Shown piece by piece: positions 44,340-53,177 of a stretch of 64,000 bases of DNA. Position numbers and translations under genes: made by a program. The notes under the pieces were generated by a model. That model did not search any database. It had not been told where the DNA came from and was given only the letters and a program-made list of their open reading frames with translations. Source of the stretch: Desulfuromonadaceae bacterium (lineage in GTDB: Bacteria > Desulfobacterota > Desulfuromonadia > Geobacterales > Pseudopelobacteraceae); the NCBI GenBank assembly GCA_028681335.1, contig JAQUIT010000014.1, forward strand, positions 58,603 through 122,602. Reading direction: 5' to 3'. Within the stretch, counting starts at the first letter, position 1. Each line of letters starts with the position of its first letter.

Positions 44340-45422
44340 TTAATTTTCTGACCTCTTATTTGATATAAAGGGAAGTGCCGCTTCCATAACCTGCTCAACT
44401 GGAATTGTTTCCATACACTGTGGTCTCCCTCGCTCTGATGGTTCACATTCCTGGAAAAACTTCTGCTTGCACGGGCTACAGGGGAAAGCACTATAGACAA
44501 TGTGGCTGTTTTCTCCCCACGGCCCAAATTTGACCGGAGACTGCGGCCCGAACAAGGCTACCAGGGGCACCTTCATCGAGGCTGCCAGATGCATGATGCC
44601 GCTGTCGTTGCAGACGAGAAGGTTGCAGCGGGAGAGAAGCGCCATAGATTGCCGTAGGGAAGTTGTGCCTACTGCTTCCAGAGGTGGCTGTGTTAAATTG
44701 GCGCGAATTTCCGGTAATGCCTCCGTGTCTCGTGGTCCACCGAAAAAAAGAATACGGGCGGCATAGCGCTCCTGCAACTGGCGAGCAAGTTCTATAAAAT
44801 TGTCCAGATGCCAGGCCCTGACAGGGTTGGCTGCAAAAGGGTGAATTCCGATAACCAGTTCTTCGGGTGCGACTCCGGCTCCATGGAAATAATGCTCGGC
44901 AAACCGGCGTTCTTCGTTCGAAAGCCAGGCTTCCAGATAGTCATCCACCACCGGCACTCCGTCTGCACGGAGCACATCAAGAAAATTCTGCACCTCGTGC
45001 TGGTCGTGGCGATACGGTACGGCGGTGGTCAAGAGGAAACTCCGCCCCTCGGTGGCAAAGCCGATCCGTTTCCTCGCTCCGGTCAAGTACCCTATCAAGG
45101 CGCTACCGAAGGAACGCTTCAGTACATAGACTTTGTCGAAGTGCCGGGCACGCAGCTCACGGATAAACGTGACCTTGTCCCCAAAAGTCTTGTGAGTTCC
45201 CGTGCTGTCGGCATGAATCGTTACCGGGTCCCAGAAGATGAGTTCATCCACATAAGGAATGCCGTCCACAACCGCTGCAGTGCCGGGAGCAACAACCCAG
45301 GCGATGTATGCGTCCGGTTCCGCAAGCCGCAAATTGCGCAAAAACGGCACCGTCAGAATCGTGTCGCCGATGAAACGGTAACGTAGAACCAGAATCTTTT
45401 TACGTGCATTATTGTGTAACAT
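44340..45422 (-). CDS. GT9 heptosyltransferase, WaaF-like
   Basis: 360 residues. N-terminal ILVLRYRFIGDTILTVPFLRNLR, donor-site VCNDSGIMHLAASMKVPLVALFGPQSP and a C-terminal Cys cluster (CSPCKQKFFQEC, later PQCMETI), as in heptosyltransferase II. It probably adds the second inner-core heptose. The ATG directly follows the Trm112-like stop codon (TGA-ATG), giving translational coupling. Confidence 0.86.
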   Translation of the reverse strand: MLHNNARKKILVLRYRFIGDTILTVPFLRNLRLAEPDAYIAWVVAPGTAAVVDGIPYVDELIFWDPVTIHADSTGTHKTFGDKVTFIRELRARHFDKVYVLKRSFGSALIGYLTGARKRIGFATEGRSFLLTTAVPYRHDQHEVQNFLDVLRADGVPVVDDYLEAWLSNEERRFAEHYFHGAGVAPEELVIGIHPFAANPVRAWHLDNFIELARQLQERYAARILFFGGPRDTEALPEIRANLTQPPLEAVGTTSLRQSMALLSRCNLLVCNDSGIMHLAASMKVPLVALFGPQSPVKFGPWGENSHIVYSAFPCSPCKQKFFQECEPSERGRPQCMETIPVEQVMEAALPFISNKRSEN

Positions 45423-45590
45423 TCAGGTGGTGGGCTCCGCTTCTTCTCTCAATAGGACCGGTATGCCGTCTCGTATTGGATATTTCAGTCCGCAGTGACT
45501 ACATACCAGGAAAGGTGCCTCTCCAGGTGCTGTAAGTCCCCCCTCGCAGGTCGGGCAGGCGAGTATGTCAAGAAACTCTGATTTAATCAT
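45423..45590 (-). CDS. Trm112-family zinc-ribbon protein (YcaR/UPF0434-like)
   Basis: 55 residues, MIKSEFLDILACPTCEGGLT then LVCSHCGLKYPIRDGIPVLL. Four cysteines (12, 15, 30, 33) form a full zinc ribbon. YcaR-type proteins lie beside lpxK in enterobacteria, as here. Trm112 partners stabilise methyltransferases in eukaryotes and archaea; the bacterial role is unclear. It starts 46 bp after lpxK and its stop touches the heptosyltransferase ATG. Confidence 0.88.
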   Translation of the reverse strand: MIKSEFLDILACPTCEGGLTAPGEAPFLVCSHCGLKYPIRDGIPVLLREEAEPTT

Positions 45591-45636
45591 TAGTATTTAC
45601 CCTGAAAAGCTGAACAAAATGCCATAAAAAATATTA

Positions 45637-46719
45637 TTATGGAAGTAAATTGCGTATCAAAGCCTGTAATTCAGCAGGCTTCTCGATCACAATGTCCAAT
45701 CTGGCTACATAGGTAACAGCGGCGACTTCTACCGGCAGCTGTTTCAGTTTGACTCCGTCTTTTTCGGTTGTAATTGCATATTCAGCTGCGCTGTTCTGCA
45801 GTGCCGCACGAATCGTATCGAGAGAGGTCTGGTCGTAGTCGGCATGGTCAGGAAAGGGCAGGGTAAGCACGAGGTTAATTCCCCTGTCCCGTAATGCGGA
45901 AAAAAAGAAGTCAGGTTGCGCAATCCCCGCAAAAGCCAGAAATCCAGGGCCCTGCAGTTCAGTTAACGGCACAGGGTTTCCTCCCCGGAGCGGGAGTGCA
46001 TCAACCAGGCGATGCGACGCGGCAAAAGCAGGTTTGCCTGAAACACGCGGGGCAACGGTAGCACCTTCGGGGCAGCGAGTCAGGATAACCAGATCTGCGC
46101 GCCTGGCGGCTTCTGCCGGCTCTCGTAATAGTCCTGAAGGCAAGGTCCAGCCGTTGCCGAAAGGTCGTAAGCTGTCCAGCAAGAGAATGTTCAGATCGCG
46201 ATATAAGCGTAGATGCTGAAAGCCGTCATCCAGCAGGAATATGTCCGGGACAAGCTGCTGCATGGCCAATTGGCCGGCGTCATGCCGGTCAGTGCCGATT
46301 ACAACCATAAGTCCTGGCACCGTCGAGGCAAGGAGGTATGGTTCGTCGCCGCATTCCTGTGGTCCCAGCATGACGGTGACGCCGTCACTTACGACAACGG
46401 TCCGCCCCTCCAGGCTGCCGCCATACCCCCTCGATAATACGGCTACTTTGTATCCCTGCTCCAACAGCTGGCGGGCGATATAGGCCGTTACCGGGGTCTT
46501 GCCGGTGCCGCCAACGGTTATATTGCCGATCGAAATAACAGGCTGTGGCAGCCGGTGTGTTTTCAATATGCCAATCCGGTACAAGGTGGCTCGCAGCTTT
46601 TGGATAAGCGAGTAAGCGAGCCCGAATGGCGCCAGGAGGAGTATCAGAATCTGGTCGACTGTTGCCGTGCGTGTGCCGTTGGCGAGTTCACGCCAGTATG
46701 TGGAATAGCTCTTTTTCAT
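45637..46719 (-). CDS. lpxK: Tetraacyldisaccharide 4'-kinase
   Basis: Phosphorylates lipid A disaccharide at the 4' position at the inner membrane. 360 residues. A hydrophobic N-terminal helix (QILILLLAPFGLAYSLI), then Walker A GNITVGGTGKTPVTAY with GGTGKT at 70-75, the DDGFQH motif, and ITTEKDGVKL near the C terminus are all typical. It overlaps the waaA stop by 4 bp. Confidence 0.95.
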   Translation of the reverse strand: MKKSYSTYWRELANGTRTATVDQILILLLAPFGLAYSLIQKLRATLYRIGILKTHRLPQPVISIGNITVGGTGKTPVTAYIARQLLEQGYKVAVLSRGYGGSLEGRTVVVSDGVTVMLGPQECGDEPYLLASTVPGLMVVIGTDRHDAGQLAMQQLVPDIFLLDDGFQHLRLYRDLNILLLDSLRPFGNGWTLPSGLLREPAEAARRADLVILTRCPEGATVAPRVSGKPAFAASHRLVDALPLRGGNPVPLTELQGPGFLAFAGIAQPDFFFSALRDRGINLVLTLPFPDHADYDQTSLDTIRAALQNSAAEYAITTEKDGVKLKQLPVEVAAVTYVARLDIVIEKPAELQALIRNLLP

Positions 46720-47999
46720 AAATATCTGGCAATGGTCTCCATGTGCCGCTCGGTGGCCCCGCCGTTATCTCGCATCAATTTCAGACCGTTCTGTCCAAGA
46801 ATCCGGCGCAGTTCGAAGCTTGTAACCAATGTTCGCATGGAGACTATCAGCTCTTCGGGCGTATTAACCTGAATACCTGCTCCGTACTGCAACACTAGCT
46901 CAGTAATCTCCCGGAAATTAGTCATATGCGGGCCAAAGACGCTTACAACCCCTGCCGATGCCGGTTCCAGCAGGTTGTGCCCACCGGTCGGTACAAGACT
47001 CCCGCCGACATAGGCAATATCAGAGAGTGCATACAGGCTCATCATTTCGCCGATGGTGTCGACCAGCAGCGCTTCGCCCTGTTTAAACGGCTCAGCCGAG
47101 GAGAGCGTTGTCCGACGGGTGAATGTGATGCCGGACTCTTTGAGGAGGCTTGCAACTTCAGTAGAGCGTTCAGGATGCCGCGGCACGAGGACAAGAAACA
47201 GGTTTCTGCTGGTGGCGGACAGCTCCTTATACATGGTGATAACATGCTGCTCTTCACCGCTATGGGTACTTCCTGCCGTCACGACAATCATGTTCTCAGG
47301 GATCTTGTAGCGATCTCTCAGCTCTTGCTTTTCCTCAGAGCTTGCAACGCAAAGGGGGATATCGTACTTGAGATTGCCGGTCGCCAGTGTCTTCTCATGC
47401 GGAGCCCCGATGGCAATAATTCTGTCCCGGTCGGTGTTGGTTTGCATGCAGAGGCGAGAGAACAGCTGCAGTGCGTGGCGGAAGAACCAGGCAAATTTCA
47501 GGTAGCGCCCGAAAGAACGATCAGATATCCGCCCGTTTGCCAGAACCACGGGAATGCCACGGCGGGTCGCTTCGCGCGTGAAATTGGGCCAGATTTCTGT
47601 CTCCATGATGATTATCAGTTTGGGGTTAATACTTTTCAGGATAGAGTTTACTGCCGGCAGAAAATCGAACGGGAAGTAGATGCAGAGGTCTATTTCCGGA
47701 AAGGTGGAGCTGACCCCTCTCCCGGTTTCGGTAGTGTTTGATACAACAATTGCGTGGCCGGGGTACTGTGCGCGGAGCGCCTTGAGGAGCGGCCTGGCGG
47801 CAATAGATTCACCAACAGACACTGCATGCAGCCAGATTACCGGCCGCTTGCGGATAATTGCCCTCTCTGCTGCGGGAAGAAAGCCGAAGCGTTCACGGAA
47901 AGCTGGTGGCCTGCTTCGACTGACGGAGCGGTAGAGATGGTAGATAATGACCGGGAATAACAGAAAAATGGATGCTATGTTGTAGACGAAAAAGAACAT
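46716..47999 (-). CDS. waaA: 3-deoxy-D-manno-octulosonic acid transferase
   Basis: GT30 Kdo transferase acting on lipid IVA. 427 residues with an N-terminal membrane anchor (FVYNIASIFLLFPVIIYHLY), then WLHAVSVGESIAARPLL, ETEIWPN, TAGSTHSGEE and GGHNLLEPASAGV, all diagnostic. Whether it adds one or two Kdo cannot be told from sequence. It is 3 bp after lpxL and overlaps lpxK. Confidence 0.95.
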   Translation of the reverse strand: MFFFVYNIASIFLLFPVIIYHLYRSVSRSRPPAFRERFGFLPAAERAIIRKRPVIWLHAVSVGESIAARPLLKALRAQYPGHAIVVSNTTETGRGVSSTFPEIDLCIYFPFDFLPAVNSILKSINPKLIIIMETEIWPNFTREATRRGIPVVLANGRISDRSFGRYLKFAWFFRHALQLFSRLCMQTNTDRDRIIAIGAPHEKTLATGNLKYDIPLCVASSEEKQELRDRYKIPENMIVVTAGSTHSGEEQHVITMYKELSATSRNLFLVLVPRHPERSTEVASLLKESGITFTRRTTLSSAEPFKQGEALLVDTIGEMMSLYALSDIAYVGGSLVPTGGHNLLEPASAGVVSVFGPHMTNFREITELVLQYGAGIQVNTPEELIVSMRTLVTSFELRRILGQNGLKLMRDNGGATERHMETIARYL

Positions 48000-48002
48000 T
48001 GG

Positions 48003-48935
48003 TCAGTCTGTGATGGTGTCAGAGACGTATTGTCCGGCCCGTTTCCAGCGGCGATGCACCCAGTACCAATCTGCTGGATGGGCGCAGACAAACTCTTCCA
48101 GATACCGGGATAACGCCTGAATATCCTGATGGGTTCCCTCATCCGTGCGATCTCCGCACAGCTTGTATTCCGGGTGGAACGTAAGAATGTGCCTGCTATT
48201 CTTGCGGTAGCCGAAAACCGGAATAATCGGCGCCTCTGTTTTTCGTGCAATCACGGCCGGGGCTTTGTTTGCCCATGCTTTTCGGCCAAGAAACTCGATC
48301 AGAGCGCCATTCTCTTCAAATACCGCCTGATCAGTGAGCATGCCGATAACACCCTTGCTTTTAATTACACTGAGAATCGGCCGCAGCGCGGCTTTACTGT
48401 AAATCACCTTGTTGCCGTATCCCATTCTCATTTTTTCAATTATTGTATTGAGGTATGGATTCTTTTGCATTTTGGCAATTGCCCAGACATTCTCATTCAG
48501 GTGCCGTTTGAAGGAAAGAGATATAAGCTCCCAGTTGCCGCAATGGCCGCTTATGCAAAGAACGCCGTTACCCTTTTCTTTGGCATGCTGAAAGTTATCC
48601 AGTCCATGTACCTCCATTGAACTGATCAGGGCATCGCCCTTGCCGTGGTACAGACGACAGACTTCAACGATGGAGATCCCAAGATTCTCGAATGTTGCCA
48701 GGGCAATCTCTTCTGCAGTTTCAAATTCGCCGCTCCAAGCGGGGTGGCGTTTCATAAATGGTAACGCCTGGCGAATGTTGTCTAGTGCGATAGACCTGCG
48801 CGAGTGGAGGATGTTATACAGAAACCTGCCGATGGCTTTGCCTGTTCCAGGTGTAAGACAGCTGGGGAGCAGGGCAATCGTGAGTGTAAAGAGGTAGAAT
48901 AGAACGGCCTGAATGACCCAGTTTGTCCTTTTCAT
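48003..48935 (-). CDS. Lipid A biosynthesis acyltransferase, LpxL/HtrB family
   Basis: 310 residues, N-terminal membrane helix (AVLFYLFTLTIALLP), and the acyltransferase motif SGHCGNWELISL with His and Glu of HxxxxE. Later TDQAVFEENGALIEFLGRKA and PADWYWVHRRWK follow the family pattern. It adds a secondary acyl chain to Kdo-lipid A. Only one such gene is seen here. It overlaps msbA by 4 bp. Confidence 0.93.
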   Translation of the reverse strand: MKRTNWVIQAVLFYLFTLTIALLPSCLTPGTGKAIGRFLYNILHSRRSIALDNIRQALPFMKRHPAWSGEFETAEEIALATFENLGISIVEVCRLYHGKGDALISSMEVHGLDNFQHAKEKGNGVLCISGHCGNWELISLSFKRHLNENVWAIAKMQKNPYLNTIIEKMRMGYGNKVIYSKAALRPILSVIKSKGVIGMLTDQAVFEENGALIEFLGRKAWANKAPAVIARKTEAPIIPVFGYRKNSRHILTFHPEYKLCGDRTDEGTHQDIQALSRYLEEFVCAHPADWYWVHRRWKRAGQYVSDTITD

Positions 48936-50686
48936 GATTCTTGACGTGTTTCAGCAGTGCCACTGTTGCTGAACTGCAGTGAGTGCAGTCGGCTGTAGAG
49001 GCCACTGCTTTTCAGCAGCTCACTATGTGAACCACTTTCAACAATCCGGCCATCTTCGAGAACAAGAATCTTGTCAGCATGCAGAATGGTGGAGAGACGG
49101 TGGGCAATGACAAATGTAGTCCGGTTGGCCATCAGGTTATCCAGCGCCTTCTGTACCATCTGCTCGCTCTCGGTGTCCAGGGCGCTGGTTGCTTCATCCA
49201 TGATCAGAATAGGCGCATCCTTGATAAGGGCGCGGGCAATACAGATCCGCTGTCGCTGTCCGCCCGAGAGACGGACACCGCGGTCGCCAATGTTCGTGGA
49301 GTATCCCTCCGGCATCTCCAGGATGAAGTCGTGAGCAAAGGCCGCCTTGGCCGCTGCTTCAACCTCACTGTCAGAAGCTGAAAAATTACCATAGCGGATG
49401 TTATTGGCAATCGTGTCGTTAAAGAGCATTGTCTCCTGATCTACAAGCGCTACTTGACGCATGAGGTCTGCCATGCGGAGCGAGCGAATATCGGTGCCGT
49501 CAACCAGGACCACCCCGCTTGTGACATCATAAAAACGCGGTATTAACGAGACCAGCGTTGACTTTCCACCACCCGAAGGGCCTACCAGAGCGATGATCTC
49601 CCCACGACTGGCAGACAGGTTTATGTTATTAAGCACCTTCTCCCCGTCGTAAGCAAAGGAGACATCCCGGAATTCAACATCGCCTGCTGCCCGTTCTATT
49701 GAAACGGCATTTTCTGCGTTGGTAAGCTCAGGCTTCTCGTCGATTATTTCAAAAACGCGCACGGCGGCGCCAATTGAGGTTTGGATAATGTTATACGAAT
49801 TGTTCAGGCTCTTGACAGGTTTGTAGACCAGTACCATGGCGGTTAGAAACGAAAAAAACTCTGCCGAGGTAAGTTCACCGCGCATGACCATGCTGCCGCC
49901 AACCCAGATTACTCCGGCAATACCGATGGACGTGATCATCTCGATTACCGGTGCTGAAATGCTGTTGTATTTGATGGCCTTGCGGACAAAATTGTAATAG
50001 GCGTTTGTCGTTGTACGGAAACGCTGGATTACCCAATCCTCGAGCACAAACGCTTTGACCACTTTGATGCCGGTATAGGTCTCCTGCAGGATTGCTGCAA
50101 CATCGCCAATCTTTTCCTGACTCTGCCCGGAAAGACGTTTGATACGCTTGCCGATCTTCTGTGCGGAATAAATTGTAAGCGGAATGACAACAAAGGTTAT
50201 TAGTGCCAACTCCCAGCTGCGGTAGAAGATAACCACGAGCAACGATATTGCGGAAAAACCGTCCCGGCAGACACTGGTAACAACATTGCCAATCCCGCTC
50301 TGCATCACTGCCACGTCGGAAAGAACGCGTGACATGAGCGATCCGGTCGGATGCTGATGGTAGAAGCGCAAACCCAGGTGCATGCTGTTCCGGTAAAGAT
50401 CATTGCGGATATCCTGTACCGCCAGTTCTCCTGCGGTACGGATGAAATAATCATTGAGGAAACGGCTGATCGCTCTGACGGCAAACAGGGCCAACACACC
50501 AATCGGCAGGAGGGTGAATATGGTCTTGTCGTTTGTGGCAAACGTCTTTCTCAACAGCGGTTCTACCATATAGGCAAAGCCGCCATCCATGGTGCCTACC
50601 GCAACAGAAGCCAGTGTTGAAATGGCAATTCTGCCCCAGTACTTCTTACTGTAGTGAACTATACGTCCAAAGGTACTATTACTCAT
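48932..50686 (-). CDS. msbA: Lipid A export ABC transporter MsbA
   Basis: 584 residues: an N-terminal six-helix exporter domain (about 1-310) and an ATPase domain with Walker A GPSGGGKST (369-377), signature LSGGQRQRICIARAL and Walker B ILIMDEATSALD. It flips core-lipid A across the inner membrane. The position among lpxB, lpxL and waaA supports MsbA over other exporters. Start and lpxB stop overlap by one base (TAATG). Confidence 0.93.
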   Translation of the reverse strand: MSNSTFGRIVHYSKKYWGRIAISTLASVAVGTMDGGFAYMVEPLLRKTFATNDKTIFTLLPIGVLALFAVRAISRFLNDYFIRTAGELAVQDIRNDLYRNSMHLGLRFYHQHPTGSLMSRVLSDVAVMQSGIGNVVTSVCRDGFSAISLLVVIFYRSWELALITFVVIPLTIYSAQKIGKRIKRLSGQSQEKIGDVAAILQETYTGIKVVKAFVLEDWVIQRFRTTTNAYYNFVRKAIKYNSISAPVIEMITSIGIAGVIWVGGSMVMRGELTSAEFFSFLTAMVLVYKPVKSLNNSYNIIQTSIGAAVRVFEIIDEKPELTNAENAVSIERAAGDVEFRDVSFAYDGEKVLNNINLSASRGEIIALVGPSGGGKSTLVSLIPRFYDVTSGVVLVDGTDIRSLRMADLMRQVALVDQETMLFNDTIANNIRYGNFSASDSEVEAAAKAAFAHDFILEMPEGYSTNIGDRGVRLSGGQRQRICIARALIKDAPILIMDEATSALDTESEQMVQKALDNLMANRTTFVIAHRLSTILHADKILVLEDGRIVESGSHSELLKSSGLYSRLHSLQFSNSGTAETRQES

Positions 50687-51882
50687 TAAATATCCTGTTT
50701 TCTATTGATGAGGTCAAGCGCCAGTGACGCTGTTCTCTGGGCGGCACCGCCACCACCGAGTTTGTCTCGTATTGTTGCCAGATTCGCCGTCATTGCTGCA
50801 CGGTAGCCATCATCAGTAATGATATTCATAATCTCGGCGGTAATTGCCTCCGGATTGGCCTGTTCCTGTATCAGTTCCTTGACCAGACTTCTGCCCGCGA
50901 CGATGTTGCAAAGTCCGATATGCTCAATTTTGACCACTCGCTTGGCAATCTGGTAGGTAAGCGGGGCCAATTTGTAGATTATCACCATCGGTGTGCCTAT
51001 CAGGGCAATTTCCAGCGTGACCGTGCCGGAGACGGATATGATGGCGTCACATGCCCTGATCAGGTCATGAATTCTTTTGCGTGTTATAGTCGCTGAGATG
51101 CCGCTTCGTTTTAAGTGCGGAAGTATATCCTCTTCACTTAATGTCGATGCCAACGGCAGTACAAACTGTACTTCGGGGCATTCTTTCTGCAACGATTCTG
51201 CGGCAGCAACTATTGCCGGCAGGATGCGCTCAATTTCGCTTCTACGGCTGCCGGGAAAGATGCCGATAATCTTTCTGGAGGGATCCAGGCCAAAGCTTGC
51301 GGCCGCCTCATCCCGATTCATCGTCACATTTATCAGATCGAGCATGGGGTGCCCGACAAAGGTTACGGGAGCCCCTTCTTTTTCATACAGGGGGATTTCA
51401 AAGGGAAAGATGACCGCCATATGGCTGGTATTGGCTGCTATGGTTTTGATACGGCCGGCTTTCCAGGCCCAGACCTTGGGGCTGATATAGTACAACACTT
51501 GTACGCCGGCCTTTTTTGCTGCTTTTGCCAGACGAATGTTAAAACCGGGGTAGTCGATCAGGATTAACAGCTCGGGCGGGTCTTCCCGCAGGATTTTCTT
51601 GAGCCTTAAAAACGCGGAGGAGATGACGCCAAAATGCTTCAATACCTCAACGAGACCCATTACCGCAATGTCGGCTGAATCCACCAAGGTCTCAACGCCC
51701 GCCTCGCGCATAAGATCGCCGCCGATACCAAAAAAATGCAGCCCTGAGTCCTGCAGAAGAGCCTTCTGCACAAGATCAGCGCCATAGATATCTCCGGAGG
51801 CTTCTCCGGCAACGATCATGACACGACGGGGGAGGGGGGTGCCGGAGGGCATTGTTCCAGTGGCACCACACAAGGGTATCAT
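50686..51882 (-). CDS. lpxB: Lipid-A-disaccharide synthase
   Basis: GT19 enzyme joining UDP-diacylglucosamine and lipid X. Up to 398 residues. RVMIVAGEASGDIYGADLVQ near the N terminus, LLILIDYPGFNIRLAKAAKK and GTPMVIIYKLAPLTYQIAKR are typical. The ATG at 51882 overlaps the lpxA stop (ATGA), favouring that start; a later ATG (51852) would remove ten residues. Geobacter relatives often have lpxI between lpxA and lpxB; here there is none. Confidence 0.95.
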   Translation of the reverse strand: MIPLCGATGTMPSGTPLPRRVMIVAGEASGDIYGADLVQKALLQDSGLHFFGIGGDLMREAGVETLVDSADIAVMGLVEVLKHFGVISSAFLRLKKILREDPPELLILIDYPGFNIRLAKAAKKAGVQVLYYISPKVWAWKAGRIKTIAANTSHMAVIFPFEIPLYEKEGAPVTFVGHPMLDLINVTMNRDEAAASFGLDPSRKIIGIFPGSRRSEIERILPAIVAAAESLQKECPEVQFVLPLASTLSEEDILPHLKRSGISATITRKRIHDLIRACDAIISVSGTVTLEIALIGTPMVIIYKLAPLTYQIAKRVVKIEHIGLCNIVAGRSLVKELIQEQANPEAITAEIMNIITDDGYRAAMTANLATIRDKLGGGGAAQRTASLALDLINRKQDI

Positions 51883-52661
51883 CCGCGGCTGAACCCTCGT
51901 TCGGAGCGCGCTATGAAGGCCAACAGGTAATCTACTTCAGGGCAACCGGTTATTTCCGCTTCTATACGCGCAACCGCGTCTGCGAGTTTAAGATTTGCCA
52001 TAAAGAGCGTCCGGTACGCTTTTTTAAGGTTTCCGATGGCCTCGTCTGAAAATCCGCGCCGTTTGAGGCCGATCAGGTTGAGTCCCCGCAGTTTGGTGTC
52101 GCGCCGACGGCCGGAGGTAGCTGTTGTATAGGGGAGGATGTCCAGGCTGACCATTGTGCCGCCGCCAACCATAGCATTCGTACCAATGGAGGTGAACTGG
52201 TGTACGGCAACGAGTCCACCAAGAATGGCGTTGTCTTCAATGGTAACATGGCCCGCCAGTGTGGCAACATTCGCCATAACGACACCGTTGCCGATAATGC
52301 AGTCGTGAGCCACATGCGAATACGACATAAAGAGGTTGTTATTGCCGACAACCGTCTCGCTGTTTCCTGTCACTGTGCCACGGTGGATGGTGGCAAATTC
52401 ACGAATCATGTTGTTGTTGCCGATTCTGGTCCAGCAATCTTCGCCGCGGTATTTGAGGTCCTGTGGCGGTGCACCGACAGACGACTGCGGGAAAATCTGG
52501 TTGCTTTCACCGATTTCGGTCCAGTCGCCAATGACTGCATGAGCGCCGACAATTGTCCCCTTGCCGATCGAGACATGTTTGCCGATGATTGCGTATGGCC
52601 CGATTTCGACGTCGCTAGCCAGGTTGGCAGTTGAATCAATTATCGCAGTCGGGTGGATCAT
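51879..52661 (-). CDS. lpxA: UDP-N-acetylglucosamine acyltransferase
   Basis: First lipid A step: transfers a 3-hydroxyacyl chain from ACP to UDP-GlcNAc. 260 residues of left-handed beta-helix hexapeptide repeats (IHPTAIIDSTANLASDVEIG, then MSYSHVAHDCIIGNGVVMAN with the catalytic His), and a C-terminal helical part (LIGLKRRGFSDEAIGNLKKAY). It lies 68 bp after fabZ and overlaps lpxB. Confidence 0.96.
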   Translation of the reverse strand: MIHPTAIIDSTANLASDVEIGPYAIIGKHVSIGKGTIVGAHAVIGDWTEIGESNQIFPQSSVGAPPQDLKYRGEDCWTRIGNNNMIREFATIHRGTVTGNSETVVGNNNLFMSYSHVAHDCIIGNGVVMANVATLAGHVTIEDNAILGGLVAVHQFTSIGTNAMVGGGTMVSLDILPYTTATSGRRRDTKLRGLNLIGLKRRGFSDEAIGNLKKAYRTLFMANLKLADAVARIEAEITGCPEVDYLLAFIARSERGFSRG

Positions 52662-52729
52662 GAAGTTTCTCCCGTAAATATCCCTGCAAGAAGTAGGGAG
52701 CAGAGTGTAATGAGTAATTCAGAACTTTA

Positions 52730-53176
52730 TTAGGGTTTGGGTGAATCGGCAAAGGTTGCCTTAAGATCGGCCTCTGTTACCAGAGTATCGCCAACAAATG
52801 CCTTACCTGCGACTCCCCAGATTCCCCGGCGGTTCATTGTGGTTGTGACCTCAATGCGTAACTGGTCTCCTGGAGATACCGGTTTACGGAAGCGGGCGTT
52901 ATCGATCGCCATAAAGTAGGTTACTTTGGCGCGGGTTTTTTCGTCTGAAGCCAGATACGCCATGAGTCCAGCCACCTGAGCCATTGCTTCGATGATCAGT
53001 ACGCCAGGCATGACGGGGTGCCCAGGGAAATGCCCCTGGAAAAAGGGTTCGTTGATAGACACATTCTTTAAGCCGACGCAACGTACGCCCGGTTCCATTT
53101 CGACTATCCGATCTACCATCAGAAAGGGGTAGCGGTGCGGAAGAATTTTCATTATTTCGTTGACATCCAATTGCAT
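52730..53176 (-). CDS. fabZ: (3R)-hydroxyacyl-ACP dehydratase FabZ
   Basis: 148-residue hotdog-fold enzyme of fatty acid synthesis, competing with LpxA/LpxD for 3-hydroxyacyl-ACP. ILPHRYPFLMVDRIVEMEPG at the start and the catalytic His in FFQGHFPGHPVMPGVLIIEAMAQ. Conserved place between lpxD and lpxA; one base separates it from lpxD. Confidence 0.97.
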   Translation of the reverse strand: MQLDVNEIMKILPHRYPFLMVDRIVEMEPGVRCVGLKNVSINEPFFQGHFPGHPVMPGVLIIEAMAQVAGLMAYLASDEKTRAKVTYFMAIDNARFRKPVSPGDQLRIEVTTTMNRRGIWGVAGKAFVGDTLVTEADLKATFADSPKP

Positions 53177-53177
53177 G

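Noticed and set aside
46926..47741. 271-codon plus-strand frame opposite waaA
   Set aside because: Shadow of the Kdo transferase gene; no motifs and no ribosome binding site.
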